From a virus, in IMG/VR virus record IMGVR_UViG_3300046002_003616, positions 1-35,110 of that record: a stretch of 35,110 nt of DNA; one strand, written 5' to 3'. Below, piece after piece: positions 11,990 to 18,495 of the stretch. The notes beneath the pieces are model-generated. The model did not search any database and was not told the DNA's origin. It worked only from the letters and a program-made list of their open reading frames with translations. A program made the translations under genes and the position numbers. Each line of letters starts with the position of its first letter. The stretch's first letter is position 1.

Positions 11990-12622
11990 ATGACACAAGA
12001 AAGCCTACAAAGAACGGCTGATTGGTATGCCAAACGCCGAGGAAAAATAACAGCTTCCAAGATAGATGCGGTCGTAGAGAGGCAGAAAAACGGTTCGTTC
12101 TACGCCAAGCGCGAGGACTACAAGAACCAGCTAATCCTAGAAATATTGACAGGCAACGTGGTTTCTGGGTTCACCAGTGTTGCGATGCAGCATGGCATTG
12201 ATACGGAGACAGAGGCGCGGGATGTATATTCAAAGACAATCTGGGATACTGTCACTGAAACAGACTTTGTTGATCATCCTACAATTAGCCGTGCTGGCGC
12301 TTCTCCTGACGGAATTGTGGGATCGGATGGTCTTCTCGAAATTAAATGCCCCAGCAGCGGAACCCATATCCAGACCCTGCGACGCGGAACTTATGACCCG
12401 AAATACTTTCCTCAGATGCAGTGGCAAATGGCCTGCACAGGACGCAAATGGGTAGACTTTGTTAGTTACGATCCCCGCCTTCCCGAAGCCTATCGCTTAT
12501 TTGTAGACCGTGTAGAGCGCGACGAACTGTGGATTTCTCAGGCCAATGAAATGGTTGAGACGTTCCTGAAGGAAATCGACGAAGAGATCGCTAATCTGCA
12601 CAAGAAGTTTGAGGAGGAATAA
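11990..12622 (+). CDS. YqaJ/lambda-exonuclease-type recombinase, 210 aa
   Basis: 5'-3' double-strand exonuclease that resects DNA ends for single-strand annealing. The ATG at 11990 follows GGAGAGAC (11980-11987); the upstream in-frame GTG at 11978 overlaps that leader. The fold markers are all present: W-x-x-x-R-x-G-K-I-T-A-S-K at the start, an early Gln/His region (AMQHGIDTETEARDVY), then AGASPDGIVG with Asp107, and GLLEIKCP with Glu117 and Lys119, the catalytic D-x(n)-E-x-K. YFPQMQWQMACTGRKW matches the rest of the core. It forms the classic pair with the ERF annealing protein two genes on. Confidence 0.93.
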   Translation: MTQESLQRTADWYAKRRGKITASKIDAVVERQKNGSFYAKREDYKNQLILEILTGNVVSGFTSVAMQHGIDTETEARDVYSKTIWDTVTETDFVDHPTISRAGASPDGIVGSDGLLEIKCPSSGTHIQTLRRGTYDPKYFPQMQWQMACTGRKWVDFVSYDPRLPEAYRLFVDRVERDELWISQANEMVETFLKEIDEEIANLHKKFEEE

Positions 12623-12796
12623 ATGGAAAAGATCATCCAGATATTTGCTTCCCCAGAGACACAAACAGATGATGCTTGGCTTTACGTTCTAACCGACAAA
12701 GGTAGGATTTTTGGCAATTGTTTTCCATTCCTCAAGTCTCATGAATGGGAAGAGGTATCATTGCCGTCGCAATTAAATAATGAAGAGGAGGAATAA
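12623..12796 (+). CDS. Small hypothetical protein between exonuclease and ERF, 57 aa
   Basis: Not recognised. ATG 12623 directly follows the exonuclease stop, with GAGGAGGAAT inside the end of that gene as ribosome-binding site; its own stop directly precedes the ERF ATG, again with GAGGAGGAATAA. The 57 residues look beta-rich (MEKIIQIFASPETQTDDAWL, then YVLTDKGRIFGNCFPF) with an acidic end (NNEEEE). The gap-free fit between two conserved recombination genes strongly supports coding. It may assist recombination, but nothing shows this. Confidence 0.7.
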   Translation: MEKIIQIFASPETQTDDAWLYVLTDKGRIFGNCFPFLKSHEWEEVSLPSQLNNEEEE

Positions 12797-13435
12797 ATGA
12801 CGTTATCAATGCCTAAATCGGTAGCGTCTGGCGTCGTGGCTGTGACCCGCGGCGTCAATACACTTTACCGCAGCGAGCGTAACAATTTTGCCGAATATAA
12901 CTATGTGTCGGTCGACAGCTTTTATGAGGCCCTTGGCCCTCTGATGGCCGAAGCTGGGATATTCGACATCATCAATGAGGTTAGGTCGGCTACGGACAAG
13001 GGATTTCTCTATTGCGAATATGAGATTTTCCTAGTCAGCGCAGAGGGGGAAATGTATGGACCTATTCGCACGAATGTCACTGTCAAAGCGCAGGGCCCTC
13101 AAGCTTACGCTTCGGCCAAAAGCTATGCGGAAAAATATTTCCTGCGCCAGATATTCAAGGTCCCCACTGGCGAGAAAGTTGATGCAGACATGCATGACAA
13201 AACTATTCTTCCGGATGTCCAGCCTCAGATCCATAAGATGGCCCCGGAGGCTTCGGCAGCTAAGCGCGATGAACTGATAAATGGCCTTTCCTCCTGTCAG
13301 ACGATTGATGATCTTCGGGCATGGGAGAAGGCAAATAATAATAGCGTAAAGCGTCGTCTATTAGACGAAGATGCTGAGGCTGTTATTGACCAGTATGAAC
13401 TGGTGAAGTCCACTCTAACCAAAAAGGTAGCATAA
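12797..13435 (+). CDS. erf: ERF-family single-strand annealing protein, 212 aa
   Basis: ERF-family ssDNA annealing protein that pairs resected strands in phage recombination. The start of the domain is EYNYVSVDSFYEALGPLMAE with GIFDIINEV. The family signature GPQAYASAKSYAEKYFLRQI is followed by FKVPTGEKVDADMHD, matching the S-A-x-S-Y-A-x-R-Y and tgDxDad pattern. A helical C-terminal tail (LINGLSSCQTIDDLRAWEKAN) is variable in the family. The length is normal. It is expressed with the YqaJ nuclease and the SSB-like protein, a complete lambda Red-like unit. Confidence 0.92.
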   Translation: MTLSMPKSVASGVVAVTRGVNTLYRSERNNFAEYNYVSVDSFYEALGPLMAEAGIFDIINEVRSATDKGFLYCEYEIFLVSAEGEMYGPIRTNVTVKAQGPQAYASAKSYAEKYFLRQIFKVPTGEKVDADMHDKTILPDVQPQIHKMAPEASAAKRDELINGLSSCQTIDDLRAWEKANNNSVKRRLLDEDAEAVIDQYELVKSTLTKKVA

Positions 13436-13436
13436 A

Positions 13437-13688
13437 ATGGCCGGTTATCAGCATAAAGATGGCAAGGGTCGTATCTTCAAGAATACTGACCGAAAGTCAG
13501 AGAAGCATCCACACTTCAGCGGCAGCGCCATGTGGAAGGGAGAGGAGATCTCCATTTCCGGATGGGCTGTGATGGGTGAGGACGGAAAGTTGAAGCAGAT
13601 TGACCTGTCTGTTCAGGAGCCTTGGAACAAGGGTGAAGGTAAGACCCAGACCAAAGGGCCCAGCAAAGACGACGACTGGGGCCTGTAA
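13437..13688 (+). CDS. SSB-like small protein with acidic tip, 83 aa
   Basis: The first part (GYQHKDGKGRIFKNTDRKSE, then KHPHFSGSAMWKGEEISISG) resembles small phage proteins with a K-N-x-x-K...HP-x-x-x-G-x pattern and an OB-like strand set. The last residues (SKDDDWGL) resemble the acidic DDD-x-x-(F/L) tail by which SSB proteins recruit partners. It follows ERF with a 1-bp gap. A single-strand DNA-binding role in the recombination unit is a reasonable inference but not proven; no OB-fold signature is certain. Stop and next ATG overlap (TAATG). Confidence 0.7.
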   Translation: MAGYQHKDGKGRIFKNTDRKSEKHPHFSGSAMWKGEEISISGWAVMGEDGKLKQIDLSVQEPWNKGEGKTQTKGPSKDDDWGL

Positions 13689-13999
13689 TGCGCAATAACC
13701 TCTCAGAACATTTTCGCATCATAGGCGTGGAATGGGTTGAACTTGACCATGCCGCGAGGCTTCTGGAGGCCACCAAGTCCGCTGTCCTTTCACAAAGGAT
13801 GGCGGCTTTGGGGGATATCCCAGTAAGTCGGGCTGAACAGCAGGTTAAGTCGTCACCGTTCTGGATGGATCATGTGACCAAAATCGAGGACGCCAGAACA
13901 GCGGCGAACCTCAAGAAAATTGAAATGGAGACAATCCGGATGCAGTTCTCTGAGCAACAGTCCAGAGAAGCGACGGATAGAGCGGAGAGAAGATTATGA
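13688..13999 (+). CDS. Conserved phage protein, 103 aa
   Basis: Function unknown. The start is aromatic and acidic (EWVELDHAARLLEATKSAVL) and the last 40 residues are a charged helix ending in AANLKKIEMETIRMQFSEQQ and SREATDRAERRL. That ending (R-T-x-A-N-x-x-K-x-E-x-E-x-x-R-M-x-F-x-E-x-Q-S-x-E-A-T-x-R-A-E) is a familiar pattern of small recombination-cluster proteins in alphaproteobacterial prophages. It overlaps both neighbours by 1-4 bases. It may form a helical dimer. Confidence 0.75.
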   Translation: MRNNLSEHFRIIGVEWVELDHAARLLEATKSAVLSQRMAALGDIPVSRAEQQVKSSPFWMDHVTKIEDARTAANLKKIEMETIRMQFSEQQSREATDRAERRL

Positions 14000-14265
14000 T
14001 CAAGAAGCGTGTAGCTAATTCAGTAGCCTTTGGAACCCGTCTGGCTCCCTCAACGGCCAAGCAAGTCCGAGCGTTTTCCAAGAAAAACAAGATGCCAATT
14101 AGCACGATCACCAATTCGGCTTTGCGGTATTTTATGGCTGAGGCCAAGAATATTGCGGATGTGACTGAGGGCAAGTTATTTAACATCCTTCCCTTAACTG
14201 GCGCGGCAGCCAAGAATAAAAAAGAAGTAGACATGCGGGTAAAGACAAGCCGGATATATAAATAA
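13996..14265 (+). CDS. Ribbon-helix-helix-like protein, 89 aa
   Basis: The N-terminal part reads like a ribbon-helix-helix DNA-binding domain: a strand (NSVAFGTRLAP), a helix (STAKQVRAFSKKNKM), a turn (PIS), then a second helix (TITNSALRYFMAEAKNI). RHH proteins act as dimers binding operators in the major groove. The C-terminus is basic (KNKKEVDMRVKTSRIYK). It starts within the preceding stop (ATGA) and its stop overlaps the HNH ATG. A repressor of this operon is one possibility. Confidence 0.65.
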   Translation: MIKKRVANSVAFGTRLAPSTAKQVRAFSKKNKMPISTITNSALRYFMAEAKNIADVTEGKLFNILPLTGAAAKNKKEVDMRVKTSRIYK

Positions 14266-14651
14266 TGGCTCGCAAAGAATTTCCTAAGTCTGTGAAGGTA
14301 GCCGCAATAAAGCGCGCTACTCAAGGCAAGGAAGTGTTTTGTGAGAAGTGTGGGGTCATCACCAAGGGTAAATTTGAGATTGACCACATTAAGGAGGACT
14401 TTTACGGTGGCGAGCCAGTCTTAGAGAACGCCATGATTTTGTGCGTTGCTTGCCATCGTGAAAAAACGTCTGAAACCGCCAAGCCAATGGCCAAAGTTAG
14501 GAGACTGGAGGCCAAGCATGTCGGAGCCCTCAGACCAAAGGGAAAACTCCAAAGTCGTGGGTTTCCCAAAAAAGAAAAAAGAGAACAAATCCCTCTCCCA
14601 ACTCGTAGAGGCATATACACGAGCGAGGAGACAAACGAACAGGAGGATTAG
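14265..14651 (+). CDS. HNH endonuclease, 128 aa
   Basis: Metal-dependent endonuclease of the small phage HNH type. Zinc ligands Cys26 and Cys29 (FCEKCG) pair with Cys60 and Cys63 (CVACH). The HNH core is IDHIKEDFYGG with Asp40-His41, Asn55 and His64. The tail GALRPKGKLQSRGFPKKEK then PLPTRRGIY is the usual basic end in alphaproteobacterial phage HNH proteins, and it confirms that this frame is read to the end. It may help packaging or recombination; it is not beside terminase here. The 3' third is overlapped by another possible frame (14518-14742). Confidence 0.88.
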   Translation: MARKEFPKSVKVAAIKRATQGKEVFCEKCGVITKGKFEIDHIKEDFYGGEPVLENAMILCVACHREKTSETAKPMAKVRRLEAKHVGALRPKGKLQSRGFPKKEKREQIPLPTRRGIYTSEETNEQED

Positions 14652-14742
14652 ATATGTTGAGAATGGCGATAATTTCTTTTGCGTTGCTGGCTACAGTAAC
14701 GTCGTCGCATGGGGGCGAATATCTGGGAAGGATGAGCGGTAA
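14518..14742 (+). CDS. Possible overlapping small gene, 74 aa
   Basis: An ATG at 14518 with GGAGGCCAAGC upstream opens a frame of 74 residues that spans the HNH tail and the signal peptide of the next gene. It is highly basic first (KVVGFPKKKKENKSLSQLVE) and then shows strand-like residues (RRIRYVENGDNFFCVAGYSN, then VVAWG). The pattern is protein-like, and the ribosome-binding site is good, but both overlapping genes are better supported. Treated as a candidate only. Confidence 0.3.
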   Translation: MSEPSDQRENSKVVGFPKKKKENKSLSQLVEAYTRARRQTNRRIRYVENGDNFFCVAGYSNVVAWGRISGKDER

Positions 14743-14914
14743 TCCTTATGTCGGGGATGGATCATCCAATCGCTTTGCCCCTATGAATAACCCGTATTAC
14801 GCCAATTCGTTTAACAATGATTTTGGCCCATATGGAAATCATTTCTCCGGAACAAGCCCGAATAATCCGTTTGCGACTGAGGGTCCGGAGATTTACGGAA
14901 CGGCCGACGAATAA
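14654..14914 (+). CDS. Secreted NPY/NPF-motif small protein, 86 aa
   Basis: ATG 14654 with AGGAGG (14641-14646) upstream. A signal peptide covers MLRMAIISFALLATVTSSHG. The mature part is rich in Asn, Pro, Tyr and Gly with repeated N-P-[YF] steps (SGNPYVGDGSSN; MNNPYYANSFNND; FGPYGNHFSG; NNPFATEGPEIYG). This matches small exported proteins of Rhizobiales-type bacteria that repeat N-P-Y-G-x-Y-G-x-P. The role is unknown; presence in a phage points to horizontal exchange with an alphaproteobacterial host. Confidence 0.72.
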   Translation: MLRMAIISFALLATVTSSHGGEYLGRMSGNPYVGDGSSNRFAPMNNPYYANSFNNDFGPYGNHFSGTSPNNPFATEGPEIYGTADE

Positions 14915-15114
14915 TGCCGTTGGTGCTAGTCGGCATAATCGTAACGGGTCTGTGTATGGCGCTTTACGCTGCCGAAGTGTTTCCTACGCTTCTGAAATGG
15001 TGGAGGCGTGGAAATAAGCCGGTCCCTAGACTGGGGCCAAAAGCAAGAACGATCATAACGATCAATGAGGAGATAGAAAATGGTGAATGTAGATCAATTG
15101 AAACAGATGACTGA
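14914..15114 (+). CDS. Single-span membrane protein, 66 aa
   Basis: Function unknown. ATG 14914 overlaps the preceding stop (TAATG). One N-terminal membrane span (LVLVGIIVTGLCMALYAAEV) precedes a basic, cytoplasmic-type tail (LLKWWRRGNKPVPRLGPKAR) and an acidic end. The positive charges after the span suggest an inside C-terminus. Its stop runs 35 bp into the next gene. With the exported protein before it, this could form an envelope-modifying unit. Confidence 0.65.
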   Translation: MPLVLVGIIVTGLCMALYAAEVFPTLLKWWRRGNKPVPRLGPKARTIITINEEIENGECRSIETDD

Positions 15115-15439
15115 TGGCCCGGCGCCGGTCTATGACATGAACGCCCGGACATATGCTGTAGCGACAAACGCTGCGCAAGAAATCCGCGTGGCGAAGGGTC
15201 GAGGAGCTACGCCGTTCTCAGATAATGATCTTAAGGTCGTTCTGAGCATCAAGGCTATTCTTGATCAGCTTGAAGGTCTTGGCGAAGTGAACCCAGCTAA
15301 TGAGCATTTCCCGCTGGTCAATCAATCTGTCAGCTACAACCCCAGTCTTGACAAAATTCACAACCTGATCGAAAAAGAAGTTCAAGAGGTCGTCGACAAA
15401 CAGACCGACCCGGTGGCCAGAAAGGTCGCCAGCAAATAA
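15080..15439 (+). CDS. Hypothetical protein, 119 aa
   Basis: Not recognised. ATG 15080 has GAGGAGATAG upstream and the frame overlaps the previous gene by 35 bp. The sequence is soluble and helical with charged patches (TNAAQEIRVAKGRG, KVVLSIKAILDQLEGLGEV) and ends in a helix (KIHNLIEKEVQEVVDKQ). No motif or membrane segment is apparent. The next gene starts 12 bp on with GGAGAGAC. Confidence 0.68.
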   Translation: MVNVDQLKQMTDGPAPVYDMNARTYAVATNAAQEIRVAKGRGATPFSDNDLKVVLSIKAILDQLEGLGEVNPANEHFPLVNQSVSYNPSLDKIHNLIEKEVQEVVDKQTDPVARKVASK

Positions 15440-15450
15440 GGAGAGACAAA

Positions 15451-15942
15451 ATGCCGATTACGCTGCCCCCTCCCCCTCCTGCCATTGTCATTCAGAATGA
15501 CGGTGGTGGATTGGTGAATACATACATAAACAAGGTGGAGCTCTATTCGGCTGAGGGCAGGGAGGTTCGGATTATGGGATCCTGCCGCTCTGCCTGTGTT
15601 CTCTACCTTGGGGCGAAAAACGTCTGTGTGGGGCCAAATGCCGTGGTAAAGGCCCATCAGGCTTATGAGCAAGACACCGGGCAGCTTCGCCCGGATGTCA
15701 CCCTGTATATGATGAACCAACTTCCGGTGAGGGTTTCGGCCCGCCTGATGCCTTACATCACCAAACATTATAACCCACAGGCGACCTTGGACGCGGATCA
15801 GCTTGCGTCTCTTGGGGTCAAACGGTGTAGCCCACAGGATACAGTGGCCGCCAAGGATCGTAAGGCCGAGAAGCCGATTGAGATTAGGCCCGGCGATCCG
15901 ATTACCAAAGCGCTATTCTACATTTTTGGAGTGAAGAAATGA
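15451..15942 (+). CDS. ClpP/crotonase-like small protein, 163 aa
   Basis: The N-terminal part resembles ClpP-fold predicted periplasmic proteins: an opening strand set (AIVIQNDGGGLVNTYINKVE), then MGSCRSACVLYLGAKNVCVG and AVVKAHQAYEQ. In that family the Ser of S-A-C (Ser47 here) is the nucleophile and the later His (His69) the base; a third residue is not certain. The domain is short. GGAGAGACAAA precedes the ATG. It is far from structural genes, so a prohead protease is unlikely; it could cut a host or phage early protein. Similarity is motif-level only. Confidence 0.6.
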   Translation: MPITLPPPPPAIVIQNDGGGLVNTYINKVELYSAEGREVRIMGSCRSACVLYLGAKNVCVGPNAVVKAHQAYEQDTGQLRPDVTLYMMNQLPVRVSARLMPYITKHYNPQATLDADQLASLGVKRCSPQDTVAAKDRKAEKPIEIRPGDPITKALFYIFGVKK

Positions 15943-16157
15943 CCGATAAAACACCCCCGATTATTGATATTCAGGGCGTTGTCTTTTGGGATGAGGTTGT
16001 AAACCCACAGACCATGCAGCCGGAACTTCGTCCTGTCAGGACGGAAATCCGCTTTCAGCGGGAGGGGTTTGATGAGTGGGAAATCCTACGTTACCAAAAC
16101 GTAGTCCCAGACCGCCTTCAGAATATCTCTGAGGCTACCGGTAAAAATCCGGAGTAA
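15939..16157 (+). CDS. Small hypothetical protein, 72 aa
   Basis: Not recognised. ATG 15939 overlaps the previous stop (ATGA). It is acidic and likely beta-rich (IIDIQGVVFWDEVVNPQTMQ, VRTEIRFQREGFDEWEILRY). No membrane segment. Last gene of the recombination operon; a terminator follows within 6 bp of its stop. Confidence 0.65.
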   Translation: MTDKTPPIIDIQGVVFWDEVVNPQTMQPELRPVRTEIRFQREGFDEWEILRYQNVVPDRLQNISEATGKNPE

Positions 16158-16162
16158 TAATA

Positions 16163-16198
16163 GGGGGTCCAGTACACTATCTGGGCCCCTTTATTTTT
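16163..16198 (+). terminator. Terminator closing the recombination operon
   Basis: GGGGGTCCAG pairs with CTGGGCCCCT (with two G-U pairs) around TACACTAT, followed by TTATTTTT. It lies between the last rightward gene and the convergent Rz1 gene. It probably stops the rightward operon; the reverse direction lacks a good T tract. Confidence 0.75.
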
Positions 16199-16493
16199 GG
16201 CTAAAATTGTCTCGGACGTCCTGATAAAAAGCTCCGTCATTTTTTAGACGGTTGTTGGCCTCCACCAGCGCGGCGCGGTTCTTCAGGGCGAATGTCCGGA
16301 CGCTTTCCCCAACCTTCACATCCGGCATAGGGACGGGCTTGGCGAACATCGGAGGCGGGACAGGAAGCTCAGGCTTAACGACGGCGGGGACTGACCCGGC
16401 GCACGACGTCAGCAAAGTCACGGTCAATAGTGCAGGGAGAGCATTTGCCCTTCTCAGTCTTAACAACGACCCGCTCCTTCTTGTCAAAATCAT
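16191..16493 (-). CDS. Outer-membrane spanin Rz1-like lipoprotein, 100 aa
   Basis: Outer-membrane partner of the spanin pair that joins the two membranes at lysis. The N-terminus is a lipoprotein signal (LRRANALPALLTVTLLTSC) with lipobox LTSC and Cys31. The mature part is Pro-rich (VKPELPVPPPMFAKPVPMP), as in Rz1, and then extends into a helix (KNRAALVEANNRLKND). The ATG at 16493 is preferred over the upstream TTG. Its first 119 bp overlap the end of the Rz-like gene in another frame, and it extends beyond it, an overlapping rather than fully embedded pair. Confidence 0.82.
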   Translation of the reverse strand: MILTRRSGSLLRLRRANALPALLTVTLLTSCAGSVPAVVKPELPVPPPMFAKPVPMPDVKVGESVRTFALKNRAALVEANNRLKNDGAFYQDVRDNFSQK

Positions 16494-16758
16494 CAATCAG
16501 ATGCTGTAGCTCGTCCATGTCTCTGGCGTCTTGCTCAGCCCGGATAGTCGCATCCTTGGCTATGTTGATCGCCGCCTGACGCTCTCTATCAATCTCAGCT
16601 TTATACATGGCCTGAGCAGCCGAGCGCTCAGAAGCTATCTTAAGCTCCCAAGCATGATTGGTGCTCATCCAGGCATACAAAAACCCAGCGATAAATGACA
16701 GGGCGATCTGGCCTAGTCTGGAAGCCAGAACCTCCATAATCATAGATACGATGGGCAT
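16375..16758 (-). CDS. Inner-membrane spanin Rz-like, 127 aa
   Basis: Inner-membrane spanin. ATG 16758 follows GAGGTAAT; the longer frame from 16809 starts inside the endolysin gene. One N-terminal membrane span (LGQIALSFIAGFLYAWM) is followed by a periplasmic coiled coil (KIASERSAAQAMYKAEIDRE; EQDARDMDELQHLIDDFDKK) and a cysteine pair (GKCSPCTIDRDFADVVRR) near the C-terminus. Topology, length and position after endolysin and over the Rz1 start all fit. Confidence 0.85.
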   Translation of the reverse strand: MPIVSMIMEVLASRLGQIALSFIAGFLYAWMSTNHAWELKIASERSAAQAMYKAEIDRERQAAINIAKDATIRAEQDARDMDELQHLIDDFDKKERVVVKTEKGKCSPCTIDRDFADVVRRVSPRRR

Positions 16759-16759
16759 A

Positions 16760-17782
16760 TTACCTCGATAGATTGGCGCCAGTGCGGGCGTCTTGGACAC
16801 GGGCCTCAATGGCTTTGTTTGCGTTACGCCATGCCAGCCATGCGAAGAAGCCCATAAAAATCAGGGACAGGAAGATAACAATTAACTGCCAATGCTCAGA
16901 AGCGACTGACAGAAGCGTTTTACCCTGCTTTACGCTTTCGGCAATAGACTGAACCTGCGTCACAGTTTCATTAGCCGAAGATATAGCCGAAGATGCGGCA
17001 GTCGCGGCGCCCATAACACCCAGAGCGGCGCCCTTCACATTGTCGGCTGCTACAACGGTTTTTGAATTATTGGCCCGGAGTTTGTCGGCCGTGATCTCAT
17101 CCATCTGCTGATCGGATGAAGGATCCTCAGAATGCTGGCCGATGATCGTCGGAGCGGCATATTGGGCCAACACCCGCATCGCTTTGTTGTAAGCGTTCTG
17201 GCGCTCAGCCAGCCCGTTATAACCGCCATTGAGCCGTTTGGTCTGGCCCCGCATGTCATCCCGGTCTGCGAACGGCCCGATGCCCAGCATGTTGTAGATT
17301 TCGGCAGCACATTCGAGCGCGTGGTGGGGGTCAATCAGCCACTGGGCGCATAACTCAGGAGTTATCCCCAGCCTATTGGCTAGGCGCGTCACATTGTCGC
17401 GGCCCGTAAGCTGCAAAAGGCCCTTACCCCGAAAGTTCCAGCCGTCATCCGTCCCTGGGACATTGCCCATACGGCCGTTGTAAACCTTGTTGGCGAGCTT
17501 TTTTGGGTCGTAGGCATAGGCCGCGGCCATCGTGCTATTCGGAAACCTAGCCGGCCAAACCTGTTCCAGTCGGGGCGCGGAATAATTAAGGTTCTCCTGC
17601 AATTCCCGGAAATAAGCGCTCTCAATGCACATATGTGCAAGGATCGAAGCCTGCCGGCGCATGCTGATGATGCCCTTGTCCCGAAAAACACTGTCGGCGT
17701 GATCGGCAACCATGGCCACGATTTTAGGATCGGCATGCGGAGCCATACGGCCGATAGCGGCCTTCCAAACATTCATGACCAT
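16760..17782 (-). CDS. GH19 chitinase-like endolysin with C-terminal membrane segment, 340 aa
   Basis: Cuts peptidoglycan at lysis. GH19-like features: SILAHMCIESAYFRELQENL with Glu54 as likely catalytic acid, then AAAYAYDPKKLANKVYNGRM, GWNFRGKGLLQLTGRDN, and a substrate-cleft segment with GGYNGLAERQ. The catalytic domain ends near residue 225. The rest is an Asp/Ser-rich linker, an Ala/Ser-rich helix and one strongly hydrophobic span (LIVIFLSLIFMGFFAWLAW, about 300-318) before a charged tail. A C-terminal anchor is unusual for an endolysin. Start: ATG 17782 or 17776; both fit, the latter overlapping the previous stop (ATGA). No separate holin is next to it. Confidence 0.88.
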   Translation of the reverse strand: MVMNVWKAAIGRMAPHADPKIVAMVADHADSVFRDKGIISMRRQASILAHMCIESAYFRELQENLNYSAPRLEQVWPARFPNSTMAAAYAYDPKKLANKVYNGRMGNVPGTDDGWNFRGKGLLQLTGRDNVTRLANRLGITPELCAQWLIDPHHALECAAEIYNMLGIGPFADRDDMRGQTKRLNGGYNGLAERQNAYNKAMRVLAQYAAPTIIGQHSEDPSSDQQMDEITADKLRANNSKTVVAADNVKGAALGVMGAATAASSAISSANETVTQVQSIAESVKQGKTLLSVASEHWQLIVIFLSLIFMGFFAWLAWRNANKAIEARVQDARTGANLSR

Positions 17783-18495
17783 TGGACGTAAACGCTCCCG
17801 TTGCCGCCGCTTTGCCCAGTCGAAGAATAACCAACGATAGTGCAAACGCCGCCCCAAATTTCAGAATTAGGTCCACCTTGGCCACCGGCGCCAGCAGCCC
17901 CGACTGTCACGTTAATAATTGATCCGGGAGCGGGCCCAGAACCTCCGGCCGCCGGGCTAACTAGGATGACAGTGTCATAGCCGCCAGAGCCGCCGGAACC
18001 ACCCCCTCCATAGCCGACGCCACCCGGAGGAACGCCGTCATTTGAAGGATCGCCATTTGCTCCGGGGTTTCCAGCGGATAAGCCGCCTGTGCCGCCGCCG
18101 GCAGCAGCGTAAACACCAAAAGATGAAGATCCGCCATTTGATCCTGGAGCCCCATATGTAGAGCCCTGCGTCTCACCGCAGTTGATTGTGCCCCACGCTC
18201 CGGCAGCTCCACCTCCGCCGCCACGAACGGTAACAACAATCGTCGAATAGACCGCCGGGACCTGAAACGTGCCGCTAGACGTAAAAAGCTGGCTACTAGG
18301 CGTTACCGGATTAGCTGCCCTCTTAGAATAGAAATCGGAAAATGAGATTGGACTAGGGGCCGTCGGAAAAATGCCAGCCTGACCGTCATCATAATACCAG
18401 ACTTTGCCCCGGTAATTAGACATGCTGAAGCCATAGCCAAACTCAGCATTAATCTGAGCCATGTTTAGCGGATTGCCGGGGCCGGGCAGCGTCAT
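17773..18495 (-). CDS. Glycine-rich tail fibre tip protein, 240 aa
   Basis: Likely adhesin on the fibre tip. The first 60 residues follow the usual phage pattern: GPGNPLNMAQINAEFGYGFS, MSNYRGKVWYYDD, then SPISFSDFYSKRA. The rest (about 75-235) consists of Gly-rich blocks separated by short strands (VTVRGGGGGAAGAWG; YAAAGGGTGGLSAGNPGANG; VGYGGGGSGGSGGYDT), as in gp38-type adhesins whose Gly-rich loops bind the host receptor. It follows the S74 fibre gene with a 4-base overlap, the normal position for such a tip or chaperone. Receptor unknown. Confidence 0.75.
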   Translation of the reverse strand: MTLPGPGNPLNMAQINAEFGYGFSMSNYRGKVWYYDDGQAGIFPTAPSPISFSDFYSKRAANPVTPSSQLFTSSGTFQVPAVYSTIVVTVRGGGGGAAGAWGTINCGETQGSTYGAPGSNGGSSSFGVYAAAGGGTGGLSAGNPGANGDPSNDGVPPGGVGYGGGGSGGSGGYDTVILVSPAAGGSGPAPGSIINVTVGAAGAGGQGGPNSEIWGGVCTIVGYSSTGQSGGNGSVYVQWS

